Shown here one piece after another: positions 1-8,767 of a DNA stretch of 64,000 nucleotides. The notes under the pieces were generated by a model. That model searched no databases and was not told the DNA's origin. It worked only from the letters and a program-made list of their open reading frames with translations. The position numbers were made by a program, and so were the translations under genes. The stretch's first letter is position 1. The number at the start of each line of letters is the position of its first letter. This DNA is from MGBC163016 sp964631345 (lineage in GTDB: Bacteria; Actinomycetota; Coriobacteriia; Coriobacteriales; Eggerthellaceae): positions 3,474-67,473 of the forward strand of contig CAZVWE010000009.1 in the NCBI GenBank assembly GCA_964631345.1, read 5' to 3'.

Positions 1-1923
1 GTTATGGGTGTAGTGATTGCTCTTTTATCAAGTGGATCTGTAAATATTGAACTTGAACCTGATCTTTTCTTGGTGCTGTTCATAGCTCCGCTTTTGTATG
101 TCGAGGCGAAAAATGCAGATAAAGCGGTCTTGTGGCGTAATATTCGTCCGATACTTTCATTAGCTATTGGCCTTGTTGTCGTGACAACAATAATCATCGG
201 TTTTGTGCTGAATGCTCTAGTGCCAGCTATATCGCTTGCTGCTGCTTTTGCATTAGGAGCTGCTTTAGGCCCGACAGATGCTGTTGCAGTTACATCGCTT
301 TCAAAACAGGTTAGTATCCCTGGACGTCAATGGGGAATTCTTAAAGGTGAGCTGTTACTCAATGATGCATCTGGCATTGTGTCGTTTCAGTTTGCTATAG
401 CGGCAGCTGCAACTGGTGCTTTCTCTCTTTTGCATGCTGGTTTAGATTTTATGATTGAGTTTATTGGTGGCCTTGTTGTAGGTGTGGCTATTGGTTATTT
501 AGCAAATTTCATACTTCGAAGAATTAGAGATCTTGGAATTGACAATATTACCTTTCATGTTCTTTATGAAATATGTATACCTTTTGTTGTGTATCTTGTG
601 GCAGATGCTATTCATGTAAGCGGCATCATTGCAGTCGTTGTAACAGGACTCGTAAATGTCATTGCTCCGCGAACGGTATCTCCCGCAATTGCTCGGATGA
701 ACATTGTTTCCTCTAGTGTTTGGCAAGTCATTTCTTTTACATTGAATGGGATTGTTTTTGTTCTTTTGGGGACACAAATTCCCACCGCTATGTATTACAC
801 ATGGCAAATAGACAACATTGATAACTTCACGCTGATTGCGCTTGTTTTACTTTTGACGGCCGTACTTTTAGGCGTTAGGTTTATTTGGTGTGTATGCATG
901 GAATTAGTGCATACAAGGCGAGTAAATACGAAGTTCACATCCCAATCTCTTAGAAATGCCTTGATAGTTACTTTGTGCGGAGCTAAAGGCACCATTACAC
1001 TTTCTATCTTGTTTACCATTCCAGTGTTTTTACAAACGGGGGCGCGATTTCCTGGAAGACATCTAATCATATTTCTAGGGTGTGGAGTAATCTTATGTAC
1101 GCTGCTCATTGCTACATTTTTAGTGCCGTTGGTTGCGCCTAAAAAAGAACATCAACAGTCTGAAATTGCAGCAAGAAGAAATTATTATGAGCGCCTAGCG
1201 GATATACTGCGCAATGTTATAGAAGAGCTCACTGCTCAACAGACTCGTGAAAACCGTAGGGCTACCGCTATTGTTATTAAAATTTACCAAGATAGACTTG
1301 CTCAAACGAAGGACTTAATCAATGAAAGCGATGATCCTAATACTCGCCTTCGTTTGCAAGCTATTGAATGGGAAGAAGAAAAGACCTTGTCTTTGATTGA
1401 AGCGGGAAGCGTGGATGCCGATATTGGGTATGACTATCTTGGGCGTCTTGAAAGAATGGCAAGATTGATCAAACACAATAATTCGGGATCAAAATATGGC
1501 GGAGTATTAATTCGCATTCGCATGTGTTTCCATAGATTAGTTGCATTGATTTGGCGAAATGTTCCAGAAAAAGTGCAAATCGAGCGTATTGAAAAGATGC
1601 ATGGCTTGCAAATCCTTGTTTATCAATACGTGATTGATAAGTTAAAAGGCGCCGTTGGTGATGATGCAATCCCTACAGAGGATGCAAGTAAACTTCTTCT
1701 CCAATATGAACGAGAGTTGTCTGCCATTCGTGCATCATCGGTCTCTGTAACAACAACATTCAAAATCGTTGATGAAGCAGACGACATACGACGGGTTGCC
1801 TATCAGATTGAACTTGAGCAGATCAGGGAGATGTATGAGGCCGATCTTATCAGTAGGCATGACGCGAAAAACATGCGTGATAATGTCTTCCTTATGCAGA
1901 TGGACTTAGAAGATAAGCTTTAA
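1..1923 (+). CDS. Na+/H+ antiporter, CPA1 (NhaP/NHE) family, 5' end cut by window
   Basis: Membrane antiporter exchanging Na+ (or K+) for protons. The frame is open from base 1, and the first ATG at base 4 lies within the expected second helix of the family, so the true N-terminus is probably upstream of the window. Counting from that ATG, about ten hydrophobic segments fill residues 1-375. The CPA1 Asn-Asp pair sits at residues 120-121 in the string ELLLNDASG, preceded by GPTDAVAV. A long charged, helical cytoplasmic tail covers roughly residues 380-639, as in family members with a C-terminal regulatory region. The gene converges on trpS with only two bases between the stop codons, and no terminator is visible. 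Family assignment is firm; ion specificity cannot be read from sequence. Confidence 0.85.
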   Translation, partial: VMGVVIALLSSGSVNIELEPDLFLVLFIAPLLYVEAKNADKAVLWRNIRPILSLAIGLVVVTTIIIGFVLNALVPAISLAAAFALGAALGPTDAVAVTSLSKQVSIPGRQWGILKGELLLNDASGIVSFQFAIAAAATGAFSLLHAGLDFMIEFIGGLVVGVAIGYLANFILRRIRDLGIDNITFHVLYEICIPFVVYLVADAIHVSGIIAVVVTGLVNVIAPRTVSPAIARMNIVSSSVWQVISFTLNGIVFVLLGTQIPTAMYYTWQIDNIDNFTLIALVLLLTAVLLGVRFIWCVCMELVHTRRVNTKFTSQSLRNALIVTLCGAKGTITLSILFTIPVFLQTGARFPGRHLIIFLGCGVILCTLLIATFLVPLVAPKKEHQQSEIAARRNYYERLADILRNVIEELTAQQTRENRRATAIVIKIYQDRLAQTKDLINESDDPNTRLRLQAIEWEEEKTLSLIEAGSVDADIGYDYLGRLERMARLIKHNNSGSKYGGVLIRIRMCFHRLVALIWRNVPEKVQIERIEKMHGLQILVYQYVIDKLKGAVGDDAIPTEDASKLLLQYERELSAIRASSVSVTTTFKIVDEADDIRRVAYQIELEQIREMYEADLISRHDAKNMRDNVFLMQMDLEDKL

Positions 1924-1925
1924 TG

Positions 1926-2984
1926 CTAATAAAGCATCCCCATTGCTTCGCGAACTTCATTTAATGTGGTCTCTGCGATATCTGTAGCCATTCTATTGCC
2001 TTCAATCAGGATTTCTCGAATATGAGGAATGTCGCATTCAAGTTCGCGTCTGCGTTCACGGATTGGAGCAAGGTGAGAATTTACCGACTCGGTGACAAAT
2101 GCCTTGAGAGCTCCGGATCCAGCATCACCGATTTCTTCTGCGATATCCTGTTCGGATCGTCCAGATGTCAGCGCAGCTGTTGTTAATAACGCGCTAACTC
2201 CAGGACGGTTTTCAGGATCAAAGGTTATATTGCGATCACTATCGGTCTTTGATTTTTTGATCAATTTTGCAGTCTCTTCTGCTGTTGCAGAAAGGGCAAT
2301 GGCGTTTCCGTAGGATTTTGACATCTTACGTCCGTCTAGTCCTGGTATTTCAACAGATTCTGTGAGAAGTCCAACAGGTTCAGGGAAAACAGGCGCGAAT
2401 CGTTCATTAAATCTGCGCGCAATTTGACGTGTTTGTTCTATGTGGGGAAGCTGGTCTTTTCCAACGGGCACAATGTTTCCCTTGCAAAACAAAATGTCAC
2501 ATGCCTGATGTACTGGATATGTTAGAAGGAGCCCAGTTAGTGGATGTCCAGATGCATCCTTTTCTGCTTTAACGGTTGGGTTTCTAAGGAGCTCGTTTTC
2601 GCTTACCAAAGAAAGGAAGGGAAGCATCAACTGATTCAGTGCTGGAATAGCTGAATGTGTGAATATAATCGTTTTTTCTGGATCAATTCCGCAAGCGATG
2701 TAATCGATCACCATATTTAGTACGTTGTCTGCAATGTTTTCAGTAGTGTCTCTGTCGGTGATTACCTGGTAGTCCGCTATGACAATTCTGCAATTAACGC
2801 CTTCGTTTTGCAGTTTCACGCGTTCGACAATTGTTCCGAAATAATGTCCAAGATGAAGCCGCCCTGTAGGTCTGTCCCCTGTGAGCATAGTAAATTTACT
2901 CGGATCTTTGCTCAGCTCGGCTTTAACTTCATCACTCATCTTTTTTTGTGCGAGGAAAGTCTCGCTTTCCATGTTTGATGCCAT
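1926..2984 (-). CDS. trpS: Tryptophanyl-tRNA synthetase
   Basis: Class I aminoacyl-tRNA synthetase charging tRNA-Trp in the cytoplasm. The HIGH-type signature is HLGH at residues 44-47, after TGDRPTGRL. The KMSKS signature follows GLDGR and is intact. The length of 352 residues is usual for the bacterial enzyme. An AAAGGA ribosome site stands about eight bases before the ATG. A short N-terminal extension of about 30 residues precedes the catalytic core; a start at Met16 is possible but lacks as good a ribosome site. The gene converges with the antiporter and diverges from the acyl-CoA ligase. Confident assignment. Confidence 0.96.
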   Translation of the reverse strand: MASNMESETFLAQKKMSDEVKAELSKDPSKFTMLTGDRPTGRLHLGHYFGTIVERVKLQNEGVNCRIVIADYQVITDRDTTENIADNVLNMVIDYIACGIDPEKTIIFTHSAIPALNQLMLPFLSLVSENELLRNPTVKAEKDASGHPLTGLLLTYPVHQACDILFCKGNIVPVGKDQLPHIEQTRQIARRFNERFAPVFPEPVGLLTESVEIPGLDGRKMSKSYGNAIALSATAEETAKLIKKSKTDSDRNITFDPENRPGVSALLTTAALTSGRSEQDIAEEIGDAGSGALKAFVTESVNSHLAPIRERRRELECDIPHIREILIEGNRMATDIAETTLNEVREAMGMLY

Positions 2985-3012
2985 TGATAAATCCTTTGCT
3001 ATCGCGTTGTTA

Positions 3013-3042
3013 GTTAACTTTAACGTTGTCGGTTAGCTTTAA
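3013..3042. repeat. Paired 11-bp direct repeats in trpS/ligase divergent region
   Basis: GTTAACTTTAA (3013-3023) and GTTAGCTTTAA (3032-3042) are direct repeats differing at one base, with starts 19 bp apart, roughly two helical turns. They lie 30-60 bp upstream of trpS, in its leader or promoter. They could be an operator pair; no regulator is identified. The rest of 2985-3283 holds the candidate ligase promoter and otherwise nothing recognisable. Confidence 0.35.
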
Positions 3043-3154
3043 TAATGACAAGGCGTGACGTTTATTTAATTTGGTCAGTAGATTATATGTCTAGTTTTAA
3101 TTTATAGGGGATCGCAGTGGATAAGCGTGATTTCTTTTAAAATCTCTAAATTCG

Positions 3155-3183
3155 TTAACTAAGATATATAAAAATACGATAAT
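3155..3183 (+). promoter_or_regulatory. Candidate promoter of acyl-CoA ligase
   Basis: TTAACT (3155-3160) and GATAAT (3178-3183) are separated by 17 bp, giving a sigma70-type promoter. The -10 box covers the upstream in-frame ATG at 3182, so that ATG could not be in the transcript. This supports the internal start at 3284. Confidence 0.5.
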
Positions 3184-3283
3184 GAATCATCAAAACAAAG
3201 AATTACCCAGGTGGTTGTTCAAAAATACGAACAATGGTTTCATAGACAACGCTGATTTTTGGATTTTGAGAAAGAGGAGAAAA

Positions 3284-4624
3284 ATGGGCAAGTCTGTGCC
3301 ATACGATCAGAAATACTATGACCCGGAAATTGAATGTATGCCACGTGAACAGCTTGAGGCAATGCAACTTGAACGTCTCAAGGAAATGGTTAAGTATGCA
3401 TATGACAACACTGTTTACTACAAACGTACTTTCGATGAAGCAGGTCTTTCTCCTGATGACATAAAAACACTTGCCGATATTCAGAAATTTCCATTTATTG
3501 ATAAGAAAACCGAGCGTGACACACAGCACATAGATAGCTTTTTTGGTGAACTGTGTGCGGTTCCTGAAGAGGATGTTGTTTTTATGGCAACATCTTCTGG
3601 ATCTACCGGTGTTCCTACAGTAAGTCCTTTTACTCAAGAAGATTTCGATCTTTGGCAGGATACTGAAGCACGTCTTTTTTGGCAGGCTGGAATGCGTCCC
3701 AATGATCGCTATGTGCATGGCTTGAATTTTGCCTTATACGTAGGAGGGCCTGATGTAATTGGTGCTCAAAGGCTAGGCGCTCTTGCGATTTGGGTGGGCG
3801 CGGTTCCATCTGATCGTCTTTTATTCGTGCTTAAGCAATATCAGCCCACGGTTATTTGGACATCTCCTTCATATGCGTGGACCTTAGGGGAGAAGGCAAA
3901 GGAAAAAGGGTACGATCCAAAAACCGACTTCAGCATACATACGATCATCGTTGCTGGTGAACCTGGAGGTTCGATCAAATCTACACGTGAGGCTATCGAA
4001 AACCTTTGGGGTGCTAAGGTAGTAGACTTCTTTGGATTGTCAGATATTTATGGAGCATGTGCTGCAATGTGTGAGGCAAAAGATGGCCTTCATATTGTGG
4101 AAGATCAGATTCTTGTTGAAACGGTTGATCCAAATACCGGTGAAGTATTAGAGCCAGGGTCACAAGGCGAACTTGTCTATACGACTCTTATGAAAAAAGC
4201 GCGGCCTATGATTCGCTTTAGAACAGGTGACATTGGATATGTATCCACCGAAAAATGTGAATGTGGGCGAACTCTTGCGCGTATTCATATCACAGGCAGA
4301 AAAGATGAGATGTTTATCGTTGGCGCTGTGAACGTGTTTCCAACTGATGTTGAGCATGTCGTGCGTGCAGAAAAAGGTCTTACAGGTGAATATTCGATTC
4401 GCGTATATGATGAGAACTTCACTACAAGATACGAGGTATCAGTTGAGCGTGCTCAGGGCTCAGACGAACCCTTTGATTCTGTAAGCAAGCGCGTCGAAAA
4501 TGCGCTTAAAACACATACTGGTGTGCGCCCAGCAAACGTGATTGTCTACGATGCAGGAAAACTTGGAACATCGAGTGAGCATAAAGCTTCACGTTTTATT
4601 GACGAGAGAAATCCTAAGGAATAA
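3284..4624 (+). CDS. Phenylacetate-CoA ligase-like AMP-forming acyl-CoA ligase (PaaK family)
   Basis: ATP-dependent ligase activating an organic acid, through an acyl-adenylate, to its CoA thioester. The adenylate-forming signature ATSSGSTGVPT is present, followed by FFGLSDIYG, FRTGDIG and the C-terminal hinge GRKDEMF, all in family order. The frame is open to an ATG at 3182. The start chosen here is 3284 because AGAGGAG lies five bases upstream and because the 446-residue product has the usual PaaK length (about 430-440). A stand-alone LysR-type ligand domain follows 53 bp downstream and may be co-transcribed. PaaK homologues act on phenylacetate and other aryl or short-chain acids; the substrate here cannot be deduced. 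Confidence 0.88.
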   Translation: MGKSVPYDQKYYDPEIECMPREQLEAMQLERLKEMVKYAYDNTVYYKRTFDEAGLSPDDIKTLADIQKFPFIDKKTERDTQHIDSFFGELCAVPEEDVVFMATSSGSTGVPTVSPFTQEDFDLWQDTEARLFWQAGMRPNDRYVHGLNFALYVGGPDVIGAQRLGALAIWVGAVPSDRLLFVLKQYQPTVIWTSPSYAWTLGEKAKEKGYDPKTDFSIHTIIVAGEPGGSIKSTREAIENLWGAKVVDFFGLSDIYGACAAMCEAKDGLHIVEDQILVETVDPNTGEVLEPGSQGELVYTTLMKKARPMIRFRTGDIGYVSTEKCECGRTLARIHITGRKDEMFIVGAVNVFPTDVEHVVRAEKGLTGEYSIRVYDENFTTRYEVSVERAQGSDEPFDSVSKRVENALKTHTGVRPANVIVYDAGKLGTSSEHKASRFIDERNPKE

Positions 4625-4677
4625 GTTACAAATTAGCACCTGCTAAGCTTTTGATATTAATCAATAGAGGAGAGCAT

Positions 4678-5340
4678 ATGTCCGATGTATTTTCTATATC
4701 AGGTCAGCATTATCTATTTGCAGTGCAGACTTTTGCGCAGGTAATCCTTTCAGAAGGTGGCGACAATTATCGATACGAGTTTTTCAACCGAACAACACAG
4801 GGCGTTATTGATGATGTAAAAACAGGCGAGAGTGATCTTGGCATCATAGTGGAATCAAGTGATACGGCAGAAGCACTTAATGTTGCCCTTGATAGAGAAG
4901 GTCTAAAGTTCCATAAGCTTATGAAGTCAAAGCCTATGGTGGCACTTGGGAAATCCCATCCCTTATCCAATGCGCAAAAACTTGGATTAGATGATCTAAT
5001 TGCTTATCCGTACGTGCATTTTTACCAAGGAGAAGACGCTCCTGATTGTTTTTACGAAGAGGCTCTTGGATGGATTCCGCGTGAGAAAAGCATAGCTTGC
5101 ACCGATCGCGCATCGCTGTCTGAGCTTATAGTTGCACTTAATGGATACACGATTACTAGCGGCATTTTGGTTGGAGTGACAGATGGGTCGCTTCTAAAAA
5201 CTGTTCCACTTGAAACAGACATTGAGTTGAATCTTGGTTTTGTAACGCGAAAAGATGTTGAGCCTGATTCTTTAAGTGGACTTGAGCGTAATTTTATTGA
5301 TAAGTTAACCCGAAATCTTAAGAACTATGTCAAGATGTAA
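4678..5340 (+). CDS. Stand-alone LysR-type substrate-binding domain protein without HTH
   Basis: Resembles only the effector-binding half of LysR-type regulators: an alpha/beta domain beginning FSISGQHYLF, with SDLGIIVES and MVALGKSHPLS motifs in the usual positions. The normal N-terminal winged HTH (about 90 residues) is absent. The start at 4678 is fixed by GAGGAG six bases upstream; the frame extends only nine codons further up. It follows the PaaK-like ligase and tRNA-Val comes next. It could be a ligand-binding accessory protein or a degraded regulator. The intact frame and good ribosome site argue for function. No signal peptide, so cytoplasmic. Confidence 0.7.
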   Translation: MSDVFSISGQHYLFAVQTFAQVILSEGGDNYRYEFFNRTTQGVIDDVKTGESDLGIIVESSDTAEALNVALDREGLKFHKLMKSKPMVALGKSHPLSNAQKLGLDDLIAYPYVHFYQGEDAPDCFYEEALGWIPREKSIACTDRASLSELIVALNGYTITSGILVGVTDGSLLKTVPLETDIELNLGFVTRKDVEPDSLSGLERNFIDKLTRNLKNYVKM

Positions 5341-5451
5341 TTTGGCTTGATTGATGTTTAAATCATGGCTAGAATGATCAGACGCGAAACTGGAGTTTGA
5401 GAATTGGAACTTGAGTTAGCGCAGGCGCATTTATATGTCCTGAAAACATAA

Positions 5452-5526
5452 GGTCGCTTGGCTCAGCGGGAGAGCATCGCCTTCACACGGCGGGGGTCAC
5501 TGGTTCAAATCCAGTAGCGACCACCA
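5452..5526 (+). tRNA. tRNA-Val (CAC)
   Basis: Full cloverleaf: acceptor GGTCGCT pairs with AGCGACC, the D-arm contains GCTCAGCGGGAGAGC, the anticodon stem TCGCC/GGCGG encloses loop TTCACAC (anticodon CAC), and the T-arm contains GGTTCAAATCC. Discriminator A and an encoded CCA end at 5526. A terminator follows nine bases later, so it is a single-tRNA unit. Confidence 0.96.
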
Positions 5527-5534
5527 TAAACACC

Positions 5535-5562
5535 AGGTCAGAGTTTTGCTCTGACCTTTTTT
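5535..5562 (+). terminator. Intrinsic terminator after tRNA-Val
   Basis: AGGTCAGAG and CTCTGACCT form a nine-pair stem around a five-base loop, followed by a run of six T. Confidence 0.9.
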
Positions 5563-5563
5563 C

Positions 5564-5593
5564 TTGACATATCCAATATACTCAAGGTAATTT
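5564..5593 (+). promoter_or_regulatory. Candidate promoter of PstS-like gene
   Basis: Perfect -35 box TTGACA (5564-5569) directly after the tRNA terminator, with TAATTT (5588-5593) at 18 bp spacing. The -35 is strong and the -10 is weak. The position 35 bp ahead of the next gene is suitable. Confidence 0.5.
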
Positions 5594-5627
5594 TCAAAGA
5601 ATTTCTGTCTCTTCAAGGGGTTTAGAT

Positions 5628-7208
5628 ATGAATCAGCCTTCCAACGAAAACTCTTTAACCTGTCGGCCTTCACAAAATCAAGCAGCGTTAGTAAAAAAGC
5701 ATAGGAGCTCTTCTATAAGGGCTGTTTTGACGATTGCACTTTGGGTTGTAGCTGCCGTAGCTCCACTGTTCTTTTTTCAGAGTATTCAGATTGATGCCTA
5801 TGGTTTTATTACCTCGCCATATCTAGAGATCATAGTGGGAGTAATCCCTGCTTGTCTTACGGTGGTTATATGGACTGTGCGTCGCAAAAACTTGGTAGCT
5901 TTCATCTCGCTGGCGGTTGCTGTGGTGGTTGCTGGCACTCTTGTTGCTAATGATATTTACACAAGGAGTCTATTTGTAGATCCTGATACATATGATATGG
6001 ATGCAGCATACGACATGAGTCGGGAAAATCTAGAAAAAGGAAGCGATGCATACGCGCCTTTTGAGAGTACTGAAATTGCTCGTTTGGATGAACCTAGCAC
6101 GTTGCGTTTTTCGGTTGGTCAATATCTTCCAAAGGTTGATTCAGCAACGGCGCTCTTGCCGCTTGCTTCATCGTTTGTAACAGCGGTATACCCAAGGATT
6201 ACTACCACCATTCAAGATCATGATAGTGATTGGGATGTTGGGTTTAGGGAAGGTTATATTCAAGGTTTTTATGAAAGCTGGAGGAGCGCTGGTTACAATG
6301 TAGACAAGGGTAAAAGCGCATCTTCAGAGGGTTCTGCATCCAACTCAGTGTCGAACTTATTAGATTTACAAGAGGGTGAGGGTTCGCAAGAACTTGACGG
6401 CTATCTCGTTGGATATAAGGACGGAATGCGCGTTGGTGAGGCTTCTATAGAAGAGGGAATAAAATACGATTCTGATGAGTATGATGCTAGAAAAGGTATT
6501 TTTTATGCCGGATCAGATTCTGTATTTCAGTACAACAATTCTACTTATGGCTTCTCTGTATTAGCACTTGGACTTACCGATGTATTCTTTGGCACAAAGG
6601 CTGATGCCGACCAAGCGCAACTCGCGCAATCTTTAGGTGTTGAGTTTACCTATACGTCAATTGGACGCGATGGGTTTGTCTTTATGGTGAATGCTGACAA
6701 TCCTGTGGATTCGCTTACGATCGATCAAGTAAAGGATATTTATTCTGGAAAGATTACCAATTGGGCTCAAGTGGGTGGAAACGATGCGCCTATTGGTGCA
6801 TATCAGCGGAATTCCAATTCAGGATCACAGTCGATGATGGAACGGTTTATGGGCGATGTGCCTCTTGCAGAAGCCCCCGAGAAGTTGGTGGAGGGCTCGA
6901 TGGGGGATATCGTGCGAACACTTGCAAACTACGATAACGGCCTAAATGCAATTGGTTATTCGTTTAGATATTATGCGACCGATTTGGTTGGTGACTACAA
7001 CATCAAACTTCTAGCAATCGATGGCATATCGCCAACAGCTGAGAATATCTCAGATGAGTCATACCCAATTACATCTGATTTTTATGCCGTGACCCGTAAG
7101 GGAGATAGTAATGATGAGCTCTGTGCTTTTCTTGAGTGGATCTGTGGTTCGCAAGGCCAAGAACTTGTAGAAAAATCAGGATACGCCCCAATAGGTACGC
7201 TCCAATAG
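5628..7208 (+). CDS. Membrane-anchored PstS-like (phosphate-type) substrate-binding protein
   Basis: The C-terminal half, about residues 300-520, matches PstS-like binding proteins: IGRDGFVFMVNADNPVDSLT, then YSGKITNWAQVGG, then YQRNSNSGSQSMME, the region that contacts the oxyanion in PstS. Unlike classical PstS it has no lipobox. Instead three hydrophobic segments near residues 32-52, 59-83 and 89-110 anchor it, leaving the binding domain outside. Residues 115-300 are acidic and unrecognised. An AAGGGG ribosome site precedes the ATG. No pstCAB genes are nearby, so it may work as a sensor or as a remote transporter partner. The phosphate ligand is inferred from family resemblance only. Confidence 0.75.
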   Translation: MNQPSNENSLTCRPSQNQAALVKKHRSSSIRAVLTIALWVVAAVAPLFFFQSIQIDAYGFITSPYLEIIVGVIPACLTVVIWTVRRKNLVAFISLAVAVVVAGTLVANDIYTRSLFVDPDTYDMDAAYDMSRENLEKGSDAYAPFESTEIARLDEPSTLRFSVGQYLPKVDSATALLPLASSFVTAVYPRITTTIQDHDSDWDVGFREGYIQGFYESWRSAGYNVDKGKSASSEGSASNSVSNLLDLQEGEGSQELDGYLVGYKDGMRVGEASIEEGIKYDSDEYDARKGIFYAGSDSVFQYNNSTYGFSVLALGLTDVFFGTKADADQAQLAQSLGVEFTYTSIGRDGFVFMVNADNPVDSLTIDQVKDIYSGKITNWAQVGGNDAPIGAYQRNSNSGSQSMMERFMGDVPLAEAPEKLVEGSMGDIVRTLANYDNGLNAIGYSFRYYATDLVGDYNIKLLAIDGISPTAENISDESYPITSDFYAVTRKGDSNDELCAFLEWICGSQGQELVEKSGYAPIGTLQ

Positions 7209-7227
7209 GTTATACACCCGATATGTA

Positions 7228-7328
7228 AAATCGGAATAGCTACGCGTCAGTTGCTATGCAGCCCTCGCTCCGCTATTCCGTTTTCACTGATGCTATGTAT
7301 CAGGATGAGATCTCGCAGCAACTGATGT
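7228..7328 (+). ncRNA. Candidate pseudoknotted RNA element
   Basis: Two interleaved perfect nine-base complementarities: CGGAATAGC (7232-7240) with GCTATTCCG (7272-7280), and TCAGTTGCT (7247-7255) with AGCAACTGA (7317-7325). The second extends to twelve pairs with wobbles. The A-B-A'-B' order is pseudoknot topology. A small hairpin CTGAT/ATCAG (7288-7303) lies between. Stem A ends in GTTTT and might alone act as a terminator for the upstream gene. I do not recognise a known riboswitch class. Confidence 0.4.
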
Positions 7329-7437
7329 AATTAATCCATGTAATAAACTAGCGATATTTATTGCCAGAAAATGCCATCAATAATTGGTGGTTTAGCTGGC
7401 TTGTAGCTAATACTCTGTTTTTGGAGGTATGAAACGT

Positions 7438-7890
7438 ATGATTTCTCAGAATATTCAGGCATCACGTAAAGCCTTGGGACTTACCCAAGAAGATGTTGCT
7501 TGCAAACTCGGAGTTGCAAGACAGACGGTTGCGAAATGGGAATCAGGTGAATCTCTTCCTGACCTTGGAAATGCGTATTCTCTAGCAAATTTATTCGGAG
7601 TCTCTATTGATGACCTGGTTGCTCATAGCGAAGACGCAATTGGGTATCCAATCCCACCTAGAGGGAAACATATTTTTGGAATTGTGCGTATTGGGGAACG
7701 GGGGCAGATTGTAATTCCCAAGAAGGCACGCGACATATTTAATCTCCATCCTGGCTCAGAACTATTGGTGCTAGGTGATGAGGCACAAGGTATTGCGCTG
7801 CAAAGAATAGAGGATGCAGAGGCGATGCTTGAAAGCTATGGTCGAGTTGTAAATGAACGGAGAATGGATGACCTCTCAACTGGCTTGTGA
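7438..7890 (+). CDS. XRE-family regulator fused to AbrB-type DNA-binding domain
   Basis: Cytoplasmic transcription factor. Residues 1-65 form an XRE helix-turn-helix (SRKALGLTQEDVACKLGV, then VAKWESGESLPD). Residues about 78-125 form an AbrB/SpoVT swapped-hairpin domain (VRIGERGQIVIPKKARDIF). Two starts are possible: the ATG at 7429 abuts the GGAGGT site, whereas the ATG at 7438 has the right spacing, so 7438 is chosen. The end overlaps the start of an ABC ATPase, so the regulator, ATPase and permease form one operon and the protein probably controls that exporter. The double DNA-binding fusion is found in Firmicutes and Actinobacteria but is not typical of either parent family. Confidence 0.85.
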   Translation: MISQNIQASRKALGLTQEDVACKLGVARQTVAKWESGESLPDLGNAYSLANLFGVSIDDLVAHSEDAIGYPIPPRGKHIFGIVRIGERGQIVIPKKARDIFNLHPGSELLVLGDEAQGIALQRIEDAEAMLESYGRVVNERRMDDLSTGL

Positions 7891-8767
7891 CATCAGTTCA
7901 TCTTCTGCTGAATCTAAGGTGCTTTTGAAAGTTGAAAACCTTTCTAAGACTTATCCAGGTTTTAGCTTACAAAATGTGTCTTTTCAGGTTAAAGCGGGAA
8001 CCATAATGGGATTTATCGGGCGAAATGGTGCGGGAAAATCCACTATTCTTAAGTGTTTAGAAGGCGCAGTTTATCCAGATTCAGGAATTATCGAATACTT
8101 CGGATGTCCATTTACAGGTAATGAAAATGCTGTCAAGAAAGAAACTGGATTTGAGCTGGATGGCTCTGACTTTTATAGCAATAAAAAGCTCTCGCTTATC
8201 GCTAGCGTAACAAGCAACTTCTACACCAATTGGGATGAATCCGCTTATATCCAATATTGCAATCTTTTTAATCTTGACCAGCAAAAACGAATCAAGGATC
8301 TTTCGCAGGGCATGCGAGTAAAGTTTGCTTTAGCACTTGCGCTTTCTCATAAATCAAAACTACTTGTGTTGGATGAACCTACAAGTGGACTTGATCCTGC
8401 ATCACGCGAAGAAGTTTTAGATATCCTGTTGAAGTTGGCAAGGCATGAGAATGTAGGCGTGCTATTTTCTACGCATATAACATCCGATCTCGATAAATGT
8501 GCCGATAGCATTCTTTATATCCAGGATGGAAGAATTATTGGGAGTGGATCGCTTCCTCAATTCAAGGATCGCTACCGTGTGGCGTCGCTTAAAGATGCAA
8601 AGAATTTACATGCGCATATATATGGAATACGCGAAACTGCAAATGGAGATACCGCGCTCGTGTCCAGTGATATGGGGATAGGGGTTTCAGCAACGCTTGA
8701 TGACATCATGACGCACACCGCACATATAGATTTATCCACAAACGAGGTAGAGGGGATGACATTATGA
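7868..8767 (+). CDS. ABC transporter ATP-binding protein (YtrB/BcrA-like)
   Basis: Nucleotide-binding subunit of an ABC-2 type exporter. Walker A is GRNGAGKST, the signature is LSQGM and Walker B is LLVLDEPTSGLDP, with an H-loop in FSTHITSD. The signature deviates from LSGGQ, as is common in this exporter group. The preferred start is the ATG at 7868, five bases after ACGGAG; an ATG at 7853 is also in frame. It overlaps the regulator gene upstream and shares an ATGA overlap with the permease gene, indicating translational coupling. Substrate unknown; relatives export peptides, antibiotics or lipids. Confidence 0.9.
   Translation: MTSQLACDISSSSAESKVLLKVENLSKTYPGFSLQNVSFQVKAGTIMGFIGRNGAGKSTILKCLEGAVYPDSGIIEYFGCPFTGNENAVKKETGFELDGSDFYSNKKLSLIASVTSNFYTNWDESAYIQYCNLFNLDQQKRIKDLSQGMRVKFALALALSHKSKLLVLDEPTSGLDPASREEVLDILLKLARHENVGVLFSTHITSDLDKCADSILYIQDGRIIGSGSLPQFKDRYRVASLKDAKNLHAHIYGIRETANGDTALVSSDMGIGVSATLDDIMTHTAHIDLSTNEVEGMTL

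Noticed and set aside
3182..3283. N-terminal extension of the PaaK-like ligase
   Set aside because: The upstream ATG lies in the predicted -10 box and has no ribosome site, while AGAGGAG marks the start at 3284.
5400..7430. Genomic island inserted at tRNA-Val
   Set aside because: No integrase and no direct repeat of the tRNA 3' end were found downstream.
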